28,670 bases of DNA. Source: a virus. The position numbers and the translations under genes are program-made. Below are positions 19,130 to 27,344 of this stretch, piece after piece. Location of the stretch: IMG/VR virus record IMGVR_UViG_3300031578_000257, positions 1-28,670 of that record. One strand, given 5' to 3'. The notes under the pieces were generated by a model that saw only the letters and a list, made by a program, of their open reading frames with translations, was not told where the DNA came from and searched no databases. Numbering within the stretch: the first letter of the stretch is position 1; each line of letters opens with the position of its first letter.

Positions 19130-19499
19130 TGGAAAAATGATTAAGAAAAATGGCAAATTTAGTTTTGCTGATGATAAGTCCAGGTTAGGTTATCAAATAT
19201 TTATTGATAAAGTGACAGAAGGACAAATGGTTGACATATATATTGATATAACAGACAATAAACATAGTGGAGCTCAATTAAAGAAAGTACATGCTTGTAT
19301 TAGAGAGCTTGCTAAAGAATCTGGTTATACATTTGAAGAGATGAAACTTCTTGTCAAAAAACAATCAGGCCTTTGTATAGAGGCCGAAGGAATATTGGAA
19401 TGTAAATCTTTTGCTGAATGTAGTAAAGATGAAATAAGTCTTGCTATTGAAGCATGTATTGAAATTGGAACTGTATATAATATTAGCTTTCCGGAGTAG
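19116..19499 (+). CDS. possible NinB-like recombination protein
   Basis: A 127-residue protein. SGAQLKKVHACIRELAKESG (about 51-70) followed by a helix (FEEMKLLVKKQSGLC) and a KSFAECSKDEISLAIEAC segment resemble the helical C-terminal part of the NinB/Orf family, in which an S-x-x-Q-x-x-K-x-H/W motif opens the helix. NinB/Orf proteins assist phage recombination as a RecFOR substitute. The match is by eye and moderate. An ATG exists one codon in (Met-3). It overlaps convergently with the minus-strand gene by 17 bases. Confidence 0.4.
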   Translation: MNMFNGKMIKKNGKFSFADDKSRLGYQIFIDKVTEGQMVDIYIDITDNKHSGAQLKKVHACIRELAKESGYTFEEMKLLVKKQSGLCIEAEGILECKSFAECSKDEISLAIEACIEIGTVYNISFPE

Positions 19500-19788
19500 T
19501 ATCTGTAGGAGTAGGGATTTCTCTCTCCATCATTTGATCATCTCTGATTGCAACTCTTTCAATTTCAGCAAGAATAAGCATCATTGTTTTAAATGCTGAC
19601 TCTTGTTCAGTATACTGGGGATTAGGATCTGTAGAAATAACTTTTTTAATAAGTTCTTCTTTCTTAGCATCATCAGTCTCCTGCTTAAAAATGTAAAACA
19701 TTGCTGCTTTAAGCATTAGATAAAAGTTCTTGTTAACTTTTACTTCTATGATTGCATCATCCTTTAGTTCTTTTACTTTTACTGACAT
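19483..19788 (-). CDS. lone minus-strand hypothetical protein
   Basis: A 101-residue protein, the only minus-strand gene in the replication block. The N-terminus is strand-rich (SVKVKELKDDAIIEVKVN), followed by a hydrophobic helix (YLMLKAAMFYIF, about 23-34), a charged helix, an EQESAFKTMMLILAEIERVA helix (about 61-80) and a Pro/Thr tail. Its start is 33 bases from the divergent UDG start, so that gap must hold two promoters or leaders. Function unknown. Confidence 0.65.
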   Translation of the reverse strand: MSVKVKELKDDAIIEVKVNKNFYLMLKAAMFYIFKQETDDAKKEELIKKVISTDPNPQYTEQESAFKTMMLILAEIERVAIRDDQMMEREIPTPTDTTPES

Positions 19789-19821
19789 AAGTTAATATTT
19801 GAAACAAAAATAAAAAAAAAT

Positions 19822-20535
19822 ATGAAACAAAAACTGAATATTGAAGAAATTAAACAAAAAATGTTTGATAAACTTCAACCAAGTGGCTGGGGAAAAGTTC
19901 TTAAACCTTTTATATTTAGTAGTGACTTTGATAAAATTGTATCACAGTTAGCAGTACTAGCTCAAGATGGTAAAAGATTTACCCCGCCACTGAAAAGTAT
20001 TTTTAGAGCATTTGAGGAATGTCCTATAGATCAATTAAAGGTTGTTATAGTAGGTCAGGATCCCTATCCACAGTTTGGTGTAGCAGATGGAATATCATTT
20101 AGCTGCAGCAATACAAATGAATTACAACCTAGTTTGAGTTATATCTTTGATGAGATAAACAGAACTTTCTATAATGGACACCCTGAGTGTGTTGATGTAA
20201 ATTTAACCAGATGGTCAAATCAAGGTATTCTTATGCTAAATACAGCACTTACAACTACTGTAGGAAAGAGTGGCCAACATTATCATATTTGGAAACCTTT
20301 TACTGCATTTTTATTTGATTATTTGACATGGAACCAAAATGGTTTAGTTTATATCTACTTAGGTAAAGAAGCAAGAGAATGGTCTGAATGTGTAAATGAC
20401 AATAACTACAAGTTATTTGCTAGTCATCCGGCTAGTGCAGCTTACTTAAAATCTAAGACTTGGAATTCACAAGAGATCTTTCATAAGACAAGTGAGTTAA
20501 TTCAAAAAAATTATAATATTAAACTGATCTGGTAA
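19822..20535 (+). CDS. ung: uracil-DNA glycosylase, family 1
   Basis: A 237-residue enzyme that removes uracil from DNA. Motif GQDPY at 78-82 contains the catalytic Asp-80. The uracil-pocket stretch follows (ADGISFS). NQGILMLNTALT (about 133-144) contains the conserved Asn. The Leu-loop motif is HPASAAY (from H202), the counterpart of HPSPLS, with the catalytic His kept. After GQDPY a Pro-Gln replaces the usual His-Gly. It limits uracil incorporated during replication. The stop and next start overlap (TAATG). Confidence 0.9.
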   Translation: MKQKLNIEEIKQKMFDKLQPSGWGKVLKPFIFSSDFDKIVSQLAVLAQDGKRFTPPLKSIFRAFEECPIDQLKVVIVGQDPYPQFGVADGISFSCSNTNELQPSLSYIFDEINRTFYNGHPECVDVNLTRWSNQGILMLNTALTTTVGKSGQHYHIWKPFTAFLFDYLTWNQNGLVYIYLGKEAREWSECVNDNNYKLFASHPASAAYLKSKTWNSQEIFHKTSELIQKNYNIKLIW

Positions 20536-21122
20536 TGAATGAAATTTTTAAGAAACTAGTTGAAAACAATTTAAGCCCGAATACTTATTATGTTTTACAC
20601 TGCATAAAAGAAAAAATAGTGCCTGCTTCTTTTGTTAATAAAGCATTAGAAAGCAAAAAGCTGCAAAGTGAAGCATGGTTATCAGAAGACTTGCAGCTTA
20701 CAAGTAAAAGCATTATCTTTATGGAAGAAATCAATGGTTACTTCAAAAGAACAAAGAAGAAAACAGCCAAAGATATAATGGGTCAAAACTTTGTTGACAA
20801 TATAAAGGCATATGTGAGCATATTTCCTAATAGGAAACTGTCCTCCGGAAAATATGCTAGAGTTAACCCTAAAAATCTTGAAGCAGCTTTTCAATGGTTC
20901 TTTGAAAACTATGATTATGAATGGGATATTATTATTCAAGCAACTCAAAAATATGTGCGTGAATATGAGGTCAATGACTTTGAGTTTATGAGGACTGCTC
21001 AATACTTCATTAGGAAGCAAAATATAGATAAGTCTTTTGAATCAGATTTGGCAACATATTGTGAGTTAATTAAAGATAAACCCGATGATGAAGTAGTGTA
21101 TTTCAAAGAAAGGATCTTATGA
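20535..21122 (+). CDS. replication-block hypothetical protein
   Basis: A 195-residue protein, mostly helical. It has MNEIFKKLVENNLSPNTYYVL at the N-terminus, which looks like a winged-helix entry, a Lys-rich middle (FKRTKKKTAKD), and a C-terminal block of helices with WFFENYDYEWD and FMRTAQYFIRK. It sits just upstream of the DnaB-like helicase and is coupled to UDG by TAATG. A helicase loader or replisome accessory role is possible by position only. Confidence 0.55.
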   Translation: MNEIFKKLVENNLSPNTYYVLHCIKEKIVPASFVNKALESKKLQSEAWLSEDLQLTSKSIIFMEEINGYFKRTKKKTAKDIMGQNFVDNIKAYVSIFPNRKLSSGKYARVNPKNLEAAFQWFFENYDYEWDIIIQATQKYVREYEVNDFEFMRTAQYFIRKQNIDKSFESDLATYCELIKDKPDDEVVYFKERIL

Positions 21123-21135
21123 AACTACAATGTTA

Positions 21136-21145
21136 AACCAATTAA
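21136..21145 (+). promoter_or_regulatory. AACCAATTAA motif before DnaB-like gene
   Basis: The decamer lies 11 bases upstream of the ATG at 21156. The same sequence precedes 7458 and 8123 at 12 and 11 bases and occurs at 7269-7278, and on the minus strand at 5242-5251 and 7888-7897. It may be a start-site or promoter element. Confidence 0.45.
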
Positions 21146-21155
21146 TTAAAACAAA

Positions 21156-22145
21156 ATGTCAGATTTATTTAATGGAGCCAAACCGCTCGTGCCTGTTAGT
21201 GAAAGAGATGCCTTAGAAAAGGGTCTTATCAAAATGAAATTAAGAAGAAAAGGCCAGCTGAAGTCACTGCAAAGTGCATGGCCCAAATTTAATGATGCAT
21301 TTTGTGATGGATTAGAGTGGAGAACTATCACTGTTGTAGGTGCTAGACCGGGTACTGGAAAGACTTTATTTATGGAGCAGTTAATCTCAGATATAATTGA
21401 GAAAAACAAACATCATACATTTAGAATCTTAAAGTTCCAGATGGAAATGCTAGATGAAACTAGTGGAATAAGAAAATTGAGTCTGAATACAGGTGCTGAT
21501 TACAATACATTGATGAGTAAAGGTGGTCCAGTTGATGCTGATATCTACTATAAGTGTGTTGAGTATTACAAAAAGAGTGCGGAGCAAGATATTATAAATG
21601 TAGTTTATGATGCATGTACAGTTGATGAAATGTGTGCTACTGTCCATTATGAAATGGAAAAGTACAAACATGAAGATGGTACATATCAGAATATGCTAAT
21701 AGCAATAGATCACTCAGCATTATTTAAAAAAGGTAAAGGAGAGAAGGATAAATTTGAGGTATTATATGCTTTAGGAGAAGCTTTGACTTCTATGAAGAAA
21801 AGATACCCAGTTGCTTTCTTAGTACTAAGCCAACTCAACAGAAATATAGATGATCCCAAAAGACAGCTGAATGGTGTTTATGGTAACTATGTATTAGATT
21901 CTGATTTATTTGGTGCGGATGCATTATTACAACATGCTGATGTAGTTCTTGGGATTAATAAACCTTCTATAAGGAAAATAAGACAATATGGACCTGAAAA
22001 GTTTATTATTGATGATGAAGATATGTTGGTGTTTCACTTCTTGAAATCAAGAAATGGTTTAACAGCAATTGCATTCTTTAAACTTGATAGAAGAACCATG
22101 AGAATTGTTGAGATACCCACTCCACCCCAAGTCACAACAAGTTAA
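21156..22145 (+). CDS. DnaB-like replicative helicase (RecA-fold)
   Basis: A 329-residue protein with Walker A GARPGTGKT (62-70), a Walker B strand ending in Asp-185 (LIAIDHS), LSQLNRN (from S225), a typical DnaB motif, and a QYGPEKF / FHFLKSRNG segment with the arginine-finger region near the C-terminus. It lacks the N-terminal primase-binding domain of cellular DnaB, as in other phage short forms. It would unwind DNA at the phage fork and work with the TOPRIM primase at 24345. A clear AACCAATTAA motif precedes it. Confidence 0.88.
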   Translation: MSDLFNGAKPLVPVSERDALEKGLIKMKLRRKGQLKSLQSAWPKFNDAFCDGLEWRTITVVGARPGTGKTLFMEQLISDIIEKNKHHTFRILKFQMEMLDETSGIRKLSLNTGADYNTLMSKGGPVDADIYYKCVEYYKKSAEQDIINVVYDACTVDEMCATVHYEMEKYKHEDGTYQNMLIAIDHSALFKKGKGEKDKFEVLYALGEALTSMKKRYPVAFLVLSQLNRNIDDPKRQLNGVYGNYVLDSDLFGADALLQHADVVLGINKPSIRKIRQYGPEKFIIDDEDMLVFHFLKSRNGLTAIAFFKLDRRTMRIVEIPTPPQVTTS

Positions 22146-22165
22146 ATATAAATAAAAATTAATCT

Positions 22166-22852
22166 ATGAGTATTAGAAAAGAAAAAGAAAAAGAATTTTT
22201 TGTTGAGCATATGCCAACATTTAGATCTTTACAAGCAAATGATCCATTTTTTGTTATTAAGACAGCGTTCTTTCAAAAAGGCAAATATGGAAGACAAGTT
22301 CAATTTTTTGAATCTGAGTTATCAAAAGAAGAAGATATCTTTATTGAGTTCTATGAAAACATCAAAGATGGTAATGGAGCTGATGTAGATGTTGTTCCTA
22401 TGTATGATGACAGACAATTGTTTAAATACAAGCACAACAGTTATTTTGCTGAAGAATATGAGCAAAAAGAAAATGTAAACTTTAAAGGTGAAACATATCA
22501 TACTTTTACAGTGCCTGTATCAGAACTAATTGCTGTTCTTAAAGATGGTACTGAGATCACATATTCTCTTTATGAAAAAAGAAAGAATGAAGTGCAATTG
22601 AAAACTGTAGCGGATGAACTTCCAAAACTACAAAAGTCATTGGCATTATTTCCAGACTTTGAAGGTGAGTATTTGAAAAATGATCTATCATTAGGAGAAA
22701 CTGAGACACCAAAAGGGGAATCAGTTCAGGAAGTACATTTTAACTTAGCTAACATTTCTCTTAAAGATTTTGCTGCAATTATGCTAGTAAAACCTATAAG
22801 TGATAAGCAATGGTTAAATGATTTGATAACAGAAGCAAAAAATGAGTTATGA
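22166..22852 (+). CDS. hypothetical protein in recombination/replication block
   Basis: A 228-residue protein. N-terminal charged helix (SIRKEKEKEFFVEHM), then mixed strands (FFVIKTAFFQKGKYG, VQFFES), and a C-terminal helix-rich tail (NLANISLKDFAAIMLVKP). No motif recognised. The ATG overlaps nothing, but its stop overlaps the next start by 4 bases (ATGA at 22849), so it is tied to the Sak4-like gene. Confidence 0.6.
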   Translation: MSIRKEKEKEFFVEHMPTFRSLQANDPFFVIKTAFFQKGKYGRQVQFFESELSKEEDIFIEFYENIKDGNGADVDVVPMYDDRQLFKYKHNSYFAEEYEQKENVNFKGETYHTFTVPVSELIAVLKDGTEITYSLYEKRKNEVQLKTVADELPKLQKSLALFPDFEGEYLKNDLSLGETETPKGESVQEVHFNLANISLKDFAAIMLVKPISDKQWLNDLITEAKNEL

Positions 22853-23571
22853 GTATAGTATTGCCAACAACAAAAGTAAGTGCTACTAGAGTTAATCCCA
22901 AGAGACTTGTGATTTATTCAAAGCCTAAAACCGGAAAGACAACTGCTTATGCAGGTCTTGACAATAATTTAATTCTTGATTTAGAAAATGGATGTGAGTA
23001 TGTAGAAGCATTAAAGATTTCTATTACTAGTCTCGCAGACCTTCAGGAAGCTGGTAAAGCCATTAAAGAAGCAGGTAAACCTTATAAGTATGTTACTGTA
23101 GATACAGTGACAGCATTAGAAGAAATTATCATGCCTCTGGCAGTAAAACTTTATAGAAATACTGCAATGGGAAAAAACTATGATGGAGATAATGTAACTA
23201 CTTTGCCCAATGGTGCAGGATATTTATATATTCGTCAAGCTTTCTTCCAAGTTATTGATTTTATTGATACCTTAGCACCACACATTATTTTATCAGGTCA
23301 TATTAAAGACAAGGTAGTTGATGATAAAGGTGAGATGGTTATGTCTGCAAACATTGATTTGACAGGTAAAATCAAATCTTTAATTTGTGCTAATGCAGAT
23401 GCAATAGGGTATATGTTCAGGAAAGGTAATAAAACTATTCTAAGTTTTAAAACTAATGAAGAAACCACATGTGGTGCAAGACCAGAGCATCTGAGAAATG
23501 AAGAAATAGTAATTTCTGAAATGAATGAGAAAGGTGAATTAACACTTCACTGGGACAAAATTTATGTATAA
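22849..23571 (+). CDS. Sak4-like recombination ATPase (AAA_24)
   Basis: A 240-residue P-loop protein: Walker A SKPKTGKT (24-31), a strand with conserved Asp (LILDLENGCEYVEA), a Walker B-like VTVDTVTALEE (about 84-94), and a C-terminal VVISEM-like region. Homologues in phages are placed as Sak4-type single-strand annealing proteins, which are RecA-fold ATPases used with a partner SSB. The following gene is an SSB-like protein, which matches that pairing. Family placement by eye. Confidence 0.8.
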   Translation: MSIVLPTTKVSATRVNPKRLVIYSKPKTGKTTAYAGLDNNLILDLENGCEYVEALKISITSLADLQEAGKAIKEAGKPYKYVTVDTVTALEEIIMPLAVKLYRNTAMGKNYDGDNVTTLPNGAGYLYIRQAFFQVIDFIDTLAPHIILSGHIKDKVVDDKGEMVMSANIDLTGKIKSLICANADAIGYMFRKGNKTILSFKTNEETTCGARPEHLRNEEIVISEMNEKGELTLHWDKIYV

Positions 23572-23591
23572 ACAATTAAAAAACAAAAAAA

Positions 23592-24281
23592 ATGGCATTA
23601 AGTACAACTGATTTATCTACAGGAGGAGGCTCCGGATTACCAAAAACAATTCAAACTGGTAATCATGTTTTAAAAATTAATAAAATTACACTTGAAGATT
23701 ATCAATTCATTGATAATGCTAAGCATTTAGTGCTTCATGTGGAAACTCAACCTATTGATGGATTTGAAGGGTTTATGATTGACAAAGATGATGAGAGCAA
23801 AGGTCACTTTGCAGGACAGATTGGTAGAGTAAAAGCAAGTCAATATGCATTTGCAGATGGTGAAACCAAGTCTGGTGTTAAAATTCAAAGAGATAGATCT
23901 TTATTGATCTTCTTACAGAATTTGTGTAAAAGTCTAGGTGTTAATGAATGGTTTGTTGCTCAAGATAACAAGCATGACACAATTGAAGACTTTATCAAAG
24001 CATTTGCAAAAGATGCTCCATTTACTGATAAGTATATGGAATTTTGTATTGCGGGTAAAGAATATGAAAGCAAAAGTGGTTATACTAATTATGACATGTG
24101 GCTTCCTAAAGGCGAAGGTAATAAATATGCCTACGGTGAAATTGAGGGAGGTAAAGTCCTAAAGTATGATGAAGCTAAACACTTGAAAAAATTGGAAGTG
24201 AAAGATGTTAAATCATTTGGTGATGATAATGACTTCTCAGTTCCATCAAGAACATCTTCTGATTTCAATCTAGATGACTAA
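23592..24281 (+). CDS. single-stranded DNA-binding protein candidate
   Basis: A 229-residue, strand-rich protein (NHVLKINKITLEDYQFI; HLVLHVETQPIDGFEGFMI) with an OB-like pattern, and an acidic C-terminal tail ending DFNLDD, like SSB tails that bind other replication proteins. The gene lies directly downstream of the Sak4-like ATPase. It has its own terminator at 24301. A DUF669-like relation is possible but not certain. Confidence 0.6.
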   Translation: MALSTTDLSTGGGSGLPKTIQTGNHVLKINKITLEDYQFIDNAKHLVLHVETQPIDGFEGFMIDKDDESKGHFAGQIGRVKASQYAFADGETKSGVKIQRDRSLLIFLQNLCKSLGVNEWFVAQDNKHDTIEDFIKAFAKDAPFTDKYMEFCIAGKEYESKSGYTNYDMWLPKGEGNKYAYGEIEGGKVLKYDEAKHLKKLEVKDVKSFGDDNDFSVPSRTSSDFNLDD

Positions 24282-24300
24282 TATTTTATTAGTTTAATAG

Positions 24301-24325
24301 AAGGGGTCAGTTATGGCCCCTTTTT
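24301..24325 (+). terminator. intrinsic terminator after SSB-like gene
   Basis: AAGGGGTCA (24301-24309) pairs with TGGCCCCTT (24314-24322), 9 bp with one G-U, loop GTTA, followed by T-run to 24325. Confidence 0.92.
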
Positions 24326-24344
24326 ATTTTTTTAAATTTAAGAT

Positions 24345-25325
24345 ATGATTTCAACAAAAGCAATAGTATCTGATGTAGTTGATGTACCTAGAGAATGGAT
24401 ATTTGAGTTTTATTTAAAATTAGATGAGAGATTATCTGGTCAAGACATAAAAATTAACTCAGCATTCAATCCTAGAGATAAAACTCCATCAATGTGTATT
24501 TATGTAGATGCAAGAGCAAATTATAGATACAAAGATTTTTCTTCTGGAAGAGGTGGTGATGCCTTAGATTTGGTTAAAGATTTATTTAATCTAGCTACTA
24601 GAGGTACAGCATCTTTTAAAGTAGTTCAAGACTACAATGAATATCTGACAAATAATAAGTATGTTCAAAACTATACTGTTAGATCTCAAGGAAGATATCA
24701 AATTACTGATTATGAAATGAGACACTGGACTAACTTTGATGAGAAGTACTGGACAGGACATAAAATTTCATCTAGTCAATTGCAAAAATATAATGTGATT
24801 CCTTTGGATCACTATATTCTTACAAGAGAGACTGATTTAAATGGAAATTATCCTCTGACAATAAAAACAAGATATCTATATGGTTATTTTAAAGAAGATG
24901 GTACTTTATACAAAGTCTATCAACCTAAATCAAAAGATAACAAGTTTCTGAAAGTTAGAGATTACATTCAAGGTAGTGAGCAATTAAATTATGATAAGTC
25001 TTATTTGCTAATTGTATCTTCACTTAAAGATCTTTTAGCAATAAATATGCTTGGCATAAAGGGTATTGAAGCTGTGGCTCCAGATAGTGAGAATATCATG
25101 ATTCCGGAAGTATTCATGCAAAATGCTTTCAAAAAGTATAAAAAAGTACTTGTCCTATTTGATAATGATGAAGCTGGTGTAGAATGTGCTAAGAGATATG
25201 AGAAAAAGTATGGTCTTACATGCATTAATTTCCTTCTTAGTAAAGATGTAGCAGATGCATTAAAAGATCATGGTATTGAAAAGACAAGAGCTGAGTTGTT
25301 TCCTTTATTAAAACAAGCATTATGA
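24345..25325 (+). CDS. TOPRIM DNA primase (DnaG-like), short form
   Basis: A 326-residue protein. The N-terminal catalytic region has NSAFNPRDKTPSM and YRYKDFSSGRGGDALDLV (about 38-80), seen in phage DnaG relatives. The TOPRIM domain has LLIVSSLKD (S225 at the place usually held by the catalytic Glu) and LFDNDEAG (D273, D275), with LSKDVADALKDHG near the end. No N-terminal Cys zinc finger is present. It would make RNA primers with the DnaB-like helicase. The Glu-to-Ser position is unusual. Confidence 0.83.
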   Translation: MISTKAIVSDVVDVPREWIFEFYLKLDERLSGQDIKINSAFNPRDKTPSMCIYVDARANYRYKDFSSGRGGDALDLVKDLFNLATRGTASFKVVQDYNEYLTNNKYVQNYTVRSQGRYQITDYEMRHWTNFDEKYWTGHKISSSQLQKYNVIPLDHYILTRETDLNGNYPLTIKTRYLYGYFKEDGTLYKVYQPKSKDNKFLKVRDYIQGSEQLNYDKSYLLIVSSLKDLLAINMLGIKGIEAVAPDSENIMIPEVFMQNAFKKYKKVLVLFDNDEAGVECAKRYEKKYGLTCINFLLSKDVADALKDHGIEKTRAELFPLLKQAL

Positions 25326-25747
25326 GTTGGATTTATAAGAGTAAGCAGTTTGATGAATCTTGTATTCCGGAGGGATCTGTGGGATTTATCTATCATATGT
25401 CTGTAATATTAAATGGCAATACTTATGCTTATATAGGTAAAAAGAATTTCTTTTCTAATGTAAAGAAGAAACTTGGTAAAAAAGCTTTAGCCCTTGTTAC
25501 TGATAAGAGACTAAAGAAATATACTAGAGATATCAAACCTAGTTTTATGAATTACTATAGTAGTAATCAACAACTAAAAGAAGCTCACAAAGCAGGTTTA
25601 ATTATTAAAAGAGAGATTTTAATGATTTGTTATTCTGCTACAGAATTAACTTATCAGGAAGTAAAGCACCAGTTTAAATATGAAGTGCTTGAAAAAGAAA
25701 ATTATTTAAATGCCAATATTCTTGGCAGATTTTACAAAACTAAATAA
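25322..25747 (+). CDS. GIY-YIG-type nuclease-like protein
   Basis: A 141-residue protein. GFIYHM (21-26), YIGKKNF (37-43, the YIG part), and the C-terminal ELTYQEVKHQFKYEVL plus NANILGRFYK, with Glu and Asn in the order of the GIY-YIG superfamily. Phage homologues are homing-type or repair nucleases. The start overlaps the stop of the primase gene by 4 bases. GIY is replaced by GFIY, a known variant form of that motif. Confidence 0.65.
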   Translation: MSWIYKSKQFDESCIPEGSVGFIYHMSVILNGNTYAYIGKKNFFSNVKKKLGKKALALVTDKRLKKYTRDIKPSFMNYYSSNQQLKEAHKAGLIIKREILMICYSATELTYQEVKHQFKYEVLEKENYLNANILGRFYKTK

Positions 25748-25749
25748 CT

Positions 25750-26016
25750 ATGAGAAAATTTTATGACTATAGAGGTTTGCCACCAGCAGATGCTCAAAAA
25801 TATCCTATAGAGGGTAAAGTAATATTAAAAAGTAAAAATTATTGGTTGTGTTGGATTTATAAAGATGATAATTGGTTTTTAGAAAGACAAAAACTAAACA
25901 AAGGATTTATTGTAGCTCCTAGAACTATTTACTTATATGATATTTATATTGCTAAATCTTTTTGGGATGCTTTAAAGTATTTTATAAAAGTAAGTTTTAA
26001 CAAAAAAACTAAATAA
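25750..26016 (+). CDS. small basic hypothetical protein
   Basis: An 88-residue basic protein with aromatic-rich strands (YWLCWIYKDDNWFLERQKL, about 31-49), and a C-terminal Lys-rich helix (WDALKYFIKVSFNKKTK). N-terminus RKFYDYRGLPPAD. It has no signal. It sits 3 bases after the GIY-YIG gene. Function unknown. Confidence 0.6.
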   Translation: MRKFYDYRGLPPADAQKYPIEGKVILKSKNYWLCWIYKDDNWFLERQKLNKGFIVAPRTIYLYDIYIAKSFWDALKYFIKVSFNKKTK

Positions 26017-26018
26017 CC

Positions 26019-26423
26019 ATGACAGAAAATGAAATGACAGGCCTTCTTCTTAAGTTGGCTGACCTTGGTGTTACTGGAATTAAAGTAAAATATGATGGTG
26101 GAGGAGACTCCGGTGCCATAGAATGGATTGGATATACAAATAAACCTTGTGAAACTCCAGAAGATGTAGATGATGATGTGGAAGATTGGGGATATGAATG
26201 GAAGTTATCAAAAATTTCTGCAGATGCATATACTGCAATTGAAGAATTTGCTCAAAACAAACTTCTTGATAAAATAGAAGATTGGTGGAATAATGAAGGT
26301 GGTTGGGGAGAGTTATCTATATGTGTTCCTTCAGGTAAGTATATCATCAATAATCATATAAGAATTACTGAAAGTGAAGATTACTTTCATGATGGTAGTT
26401 TGTTAGATAAAGCAGATGAGTAA
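26019..26423 (+). CDS. DUF6878-like protein
   Basis: A 134-residue acidic protein containing GIKVKYDGGGDSGAIEWI (about 20-37), a GDSG-type motif as in DUF6878 proteins, followed by VDDDVEDWGYEW, an EEFAQNKLLDKIEDWWN helix, then GGWGELSICVPSGKYIINN. Family role unknown. The stop shares a base with the next start (TAATG at 26421-26425). Confidence 0.55.
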   Translation: MTENEMTGLLLKLADLGVTGIKVKYDGGGDSGAIEWIGYTNKPCETPEDVDDDVEDWGYEWKLSKISADAYTAIEEFAQNKLLDKIEDWWNNEGGWGELSICVPSGKYIINNHIRITESEDYFHDGSLLDKADE

Positions 26424-26608
26424 TGACTGAAAAACAAAAAGCAGATGAAATGTATGCTTATGCAAGTAAGTTACATGGTCCTGAAAAAGCTAAAGAAGAA
26501 GCATTAAAATCTGCAACAGCAACTTATTCATTAGCACCATATAAAGATGGTAGAATGATGGCTAGAAGTTATTGGGAAAGAGTAATTGAACATTTAAAAA
26601 AGAAGTAA
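26423..26608 (+). CDS. small helical hypothetical protein
   Basis: A 61-residue protein, mostly two helices (TEKQKADEMYAYASKLHGPEKA; RSYWERVIEHLKKK) with no membrane segment. It is bounded by TAATG junctions on both sides, so it is a genuine member of the tight series 26019-28648. Function unknown. Confidence 0.6.
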   Translation: MTEKQKADEMYAYASKLHGPEKAKEEALKSATATYSLAPYKDGRMMARSYWERVIEHLKKK

Positions 26609-26949
26609 TGGCACATCCTTGGCAACATGCAGTATCCTCTGCTAGAAAATTTGGAGGATCTCCTGTAGATTATTTAGAAATCCATCAATGGTTTGATGAA
26701 ACTAAAGCATGGATTGGGCATAGTAAACATAGGATATTCCGTCACCACAGTGAAGGAATATTTGAATGTGAGAAAAGATTTGGTATGACTATTACTAACT
26801 CTGATGGAAAAGATGTATATGTAAGATATGTAGGAGAACAACATGTCAAAGAGGATTGTAATAATTACATTCCTACAGCAAAAGAATGGGTGGATAATAT
26901 AAATACACCGACAGAATGGATGATTAAAACTTTAAAAATGGAGGACTGA
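26608..26949 (+). CDS. DUF6915-like protein
   Basis: A 113-residue protein with the phrases HPWQHAVSSARKFGGSP (3-19), DYLEIHQWFDETKA, HRIFRHHSEGIFECE and TITNSDGKDVYVRYVGEQHV (about 61-80), which match my recollection of the DUF6915 family (histidine-rich, with FRHHSEGIF). No function is known for it. The many His and acidic residues could bind metal. TAATG junction with the preceding gene. Confidence 0.65.
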   Translation: MAHPWQHAVSSARKFGGSPVDYLEIHQWFDETKAWIGHSKHRIFRHHSEGIFECEKRFGMTITNSDGKDVYVRYVGEQHVKEDCNNYIPTAKEWVDNINTPTEWMIKTLKMED

Positions 26950-27344
26950 TGGAAAAAGCTGCTTTTAATAAAGAAGAAACAAGGAATTTACTAAATATGT
27001 TACAATCTCCTGATGAAGAGAATCATATTATAGTTTTTGAAGCATTAAAAAATGCTGATTTATCAAATTATTTTGGTGAATTAATGGTATTATACAAGTT
27101 TTCTAAACTTGGTAGTGACAAATGGACTAAAAACTGTAAAAAAGTTTATAGTCTTATTGAAGAACACACTAATGGAAAAACTCTAACAAGTGCTAACTGT
27201 CTTGGTATCATGACAAACGCTAGATCTACTAAAGAATCTATTGAATTGTTTATGGAATATTTTGTAAGAGATATGACAGGATTTTTAGGGCAAATGGGAT
27301 ATCCCACAGAAAAATTTGAAATTGAAATTAAACTTAAAGACTAA
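26949..27344 (+). CDS. hypothetical protein
   Basis: A 131-residue helical protein (EETRNLLNMLQSPDEENH; ELMVLYKFSKLG) with a final strand (KFEIEIKLKD). Pattern of repeated helices is HEAT-like in spacing, but that is only an impression. It starts and ends with one-base overlaps and precedes the metallopeptidase/VWA gene, so a role with that protein is possible. Confidence 0.55.
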   Translation: MEKAAFNKEETRNLLNMLQSPDEENHIIVFEALKNADLSNYFGELMVLYKFSKLGSDKWTKNCKKVYSLIEEHTNGKTLTSANCLGIMTNARSTKESIELFMEYFVRDMTGFLGQMGYPTEKFEIEIKLKD

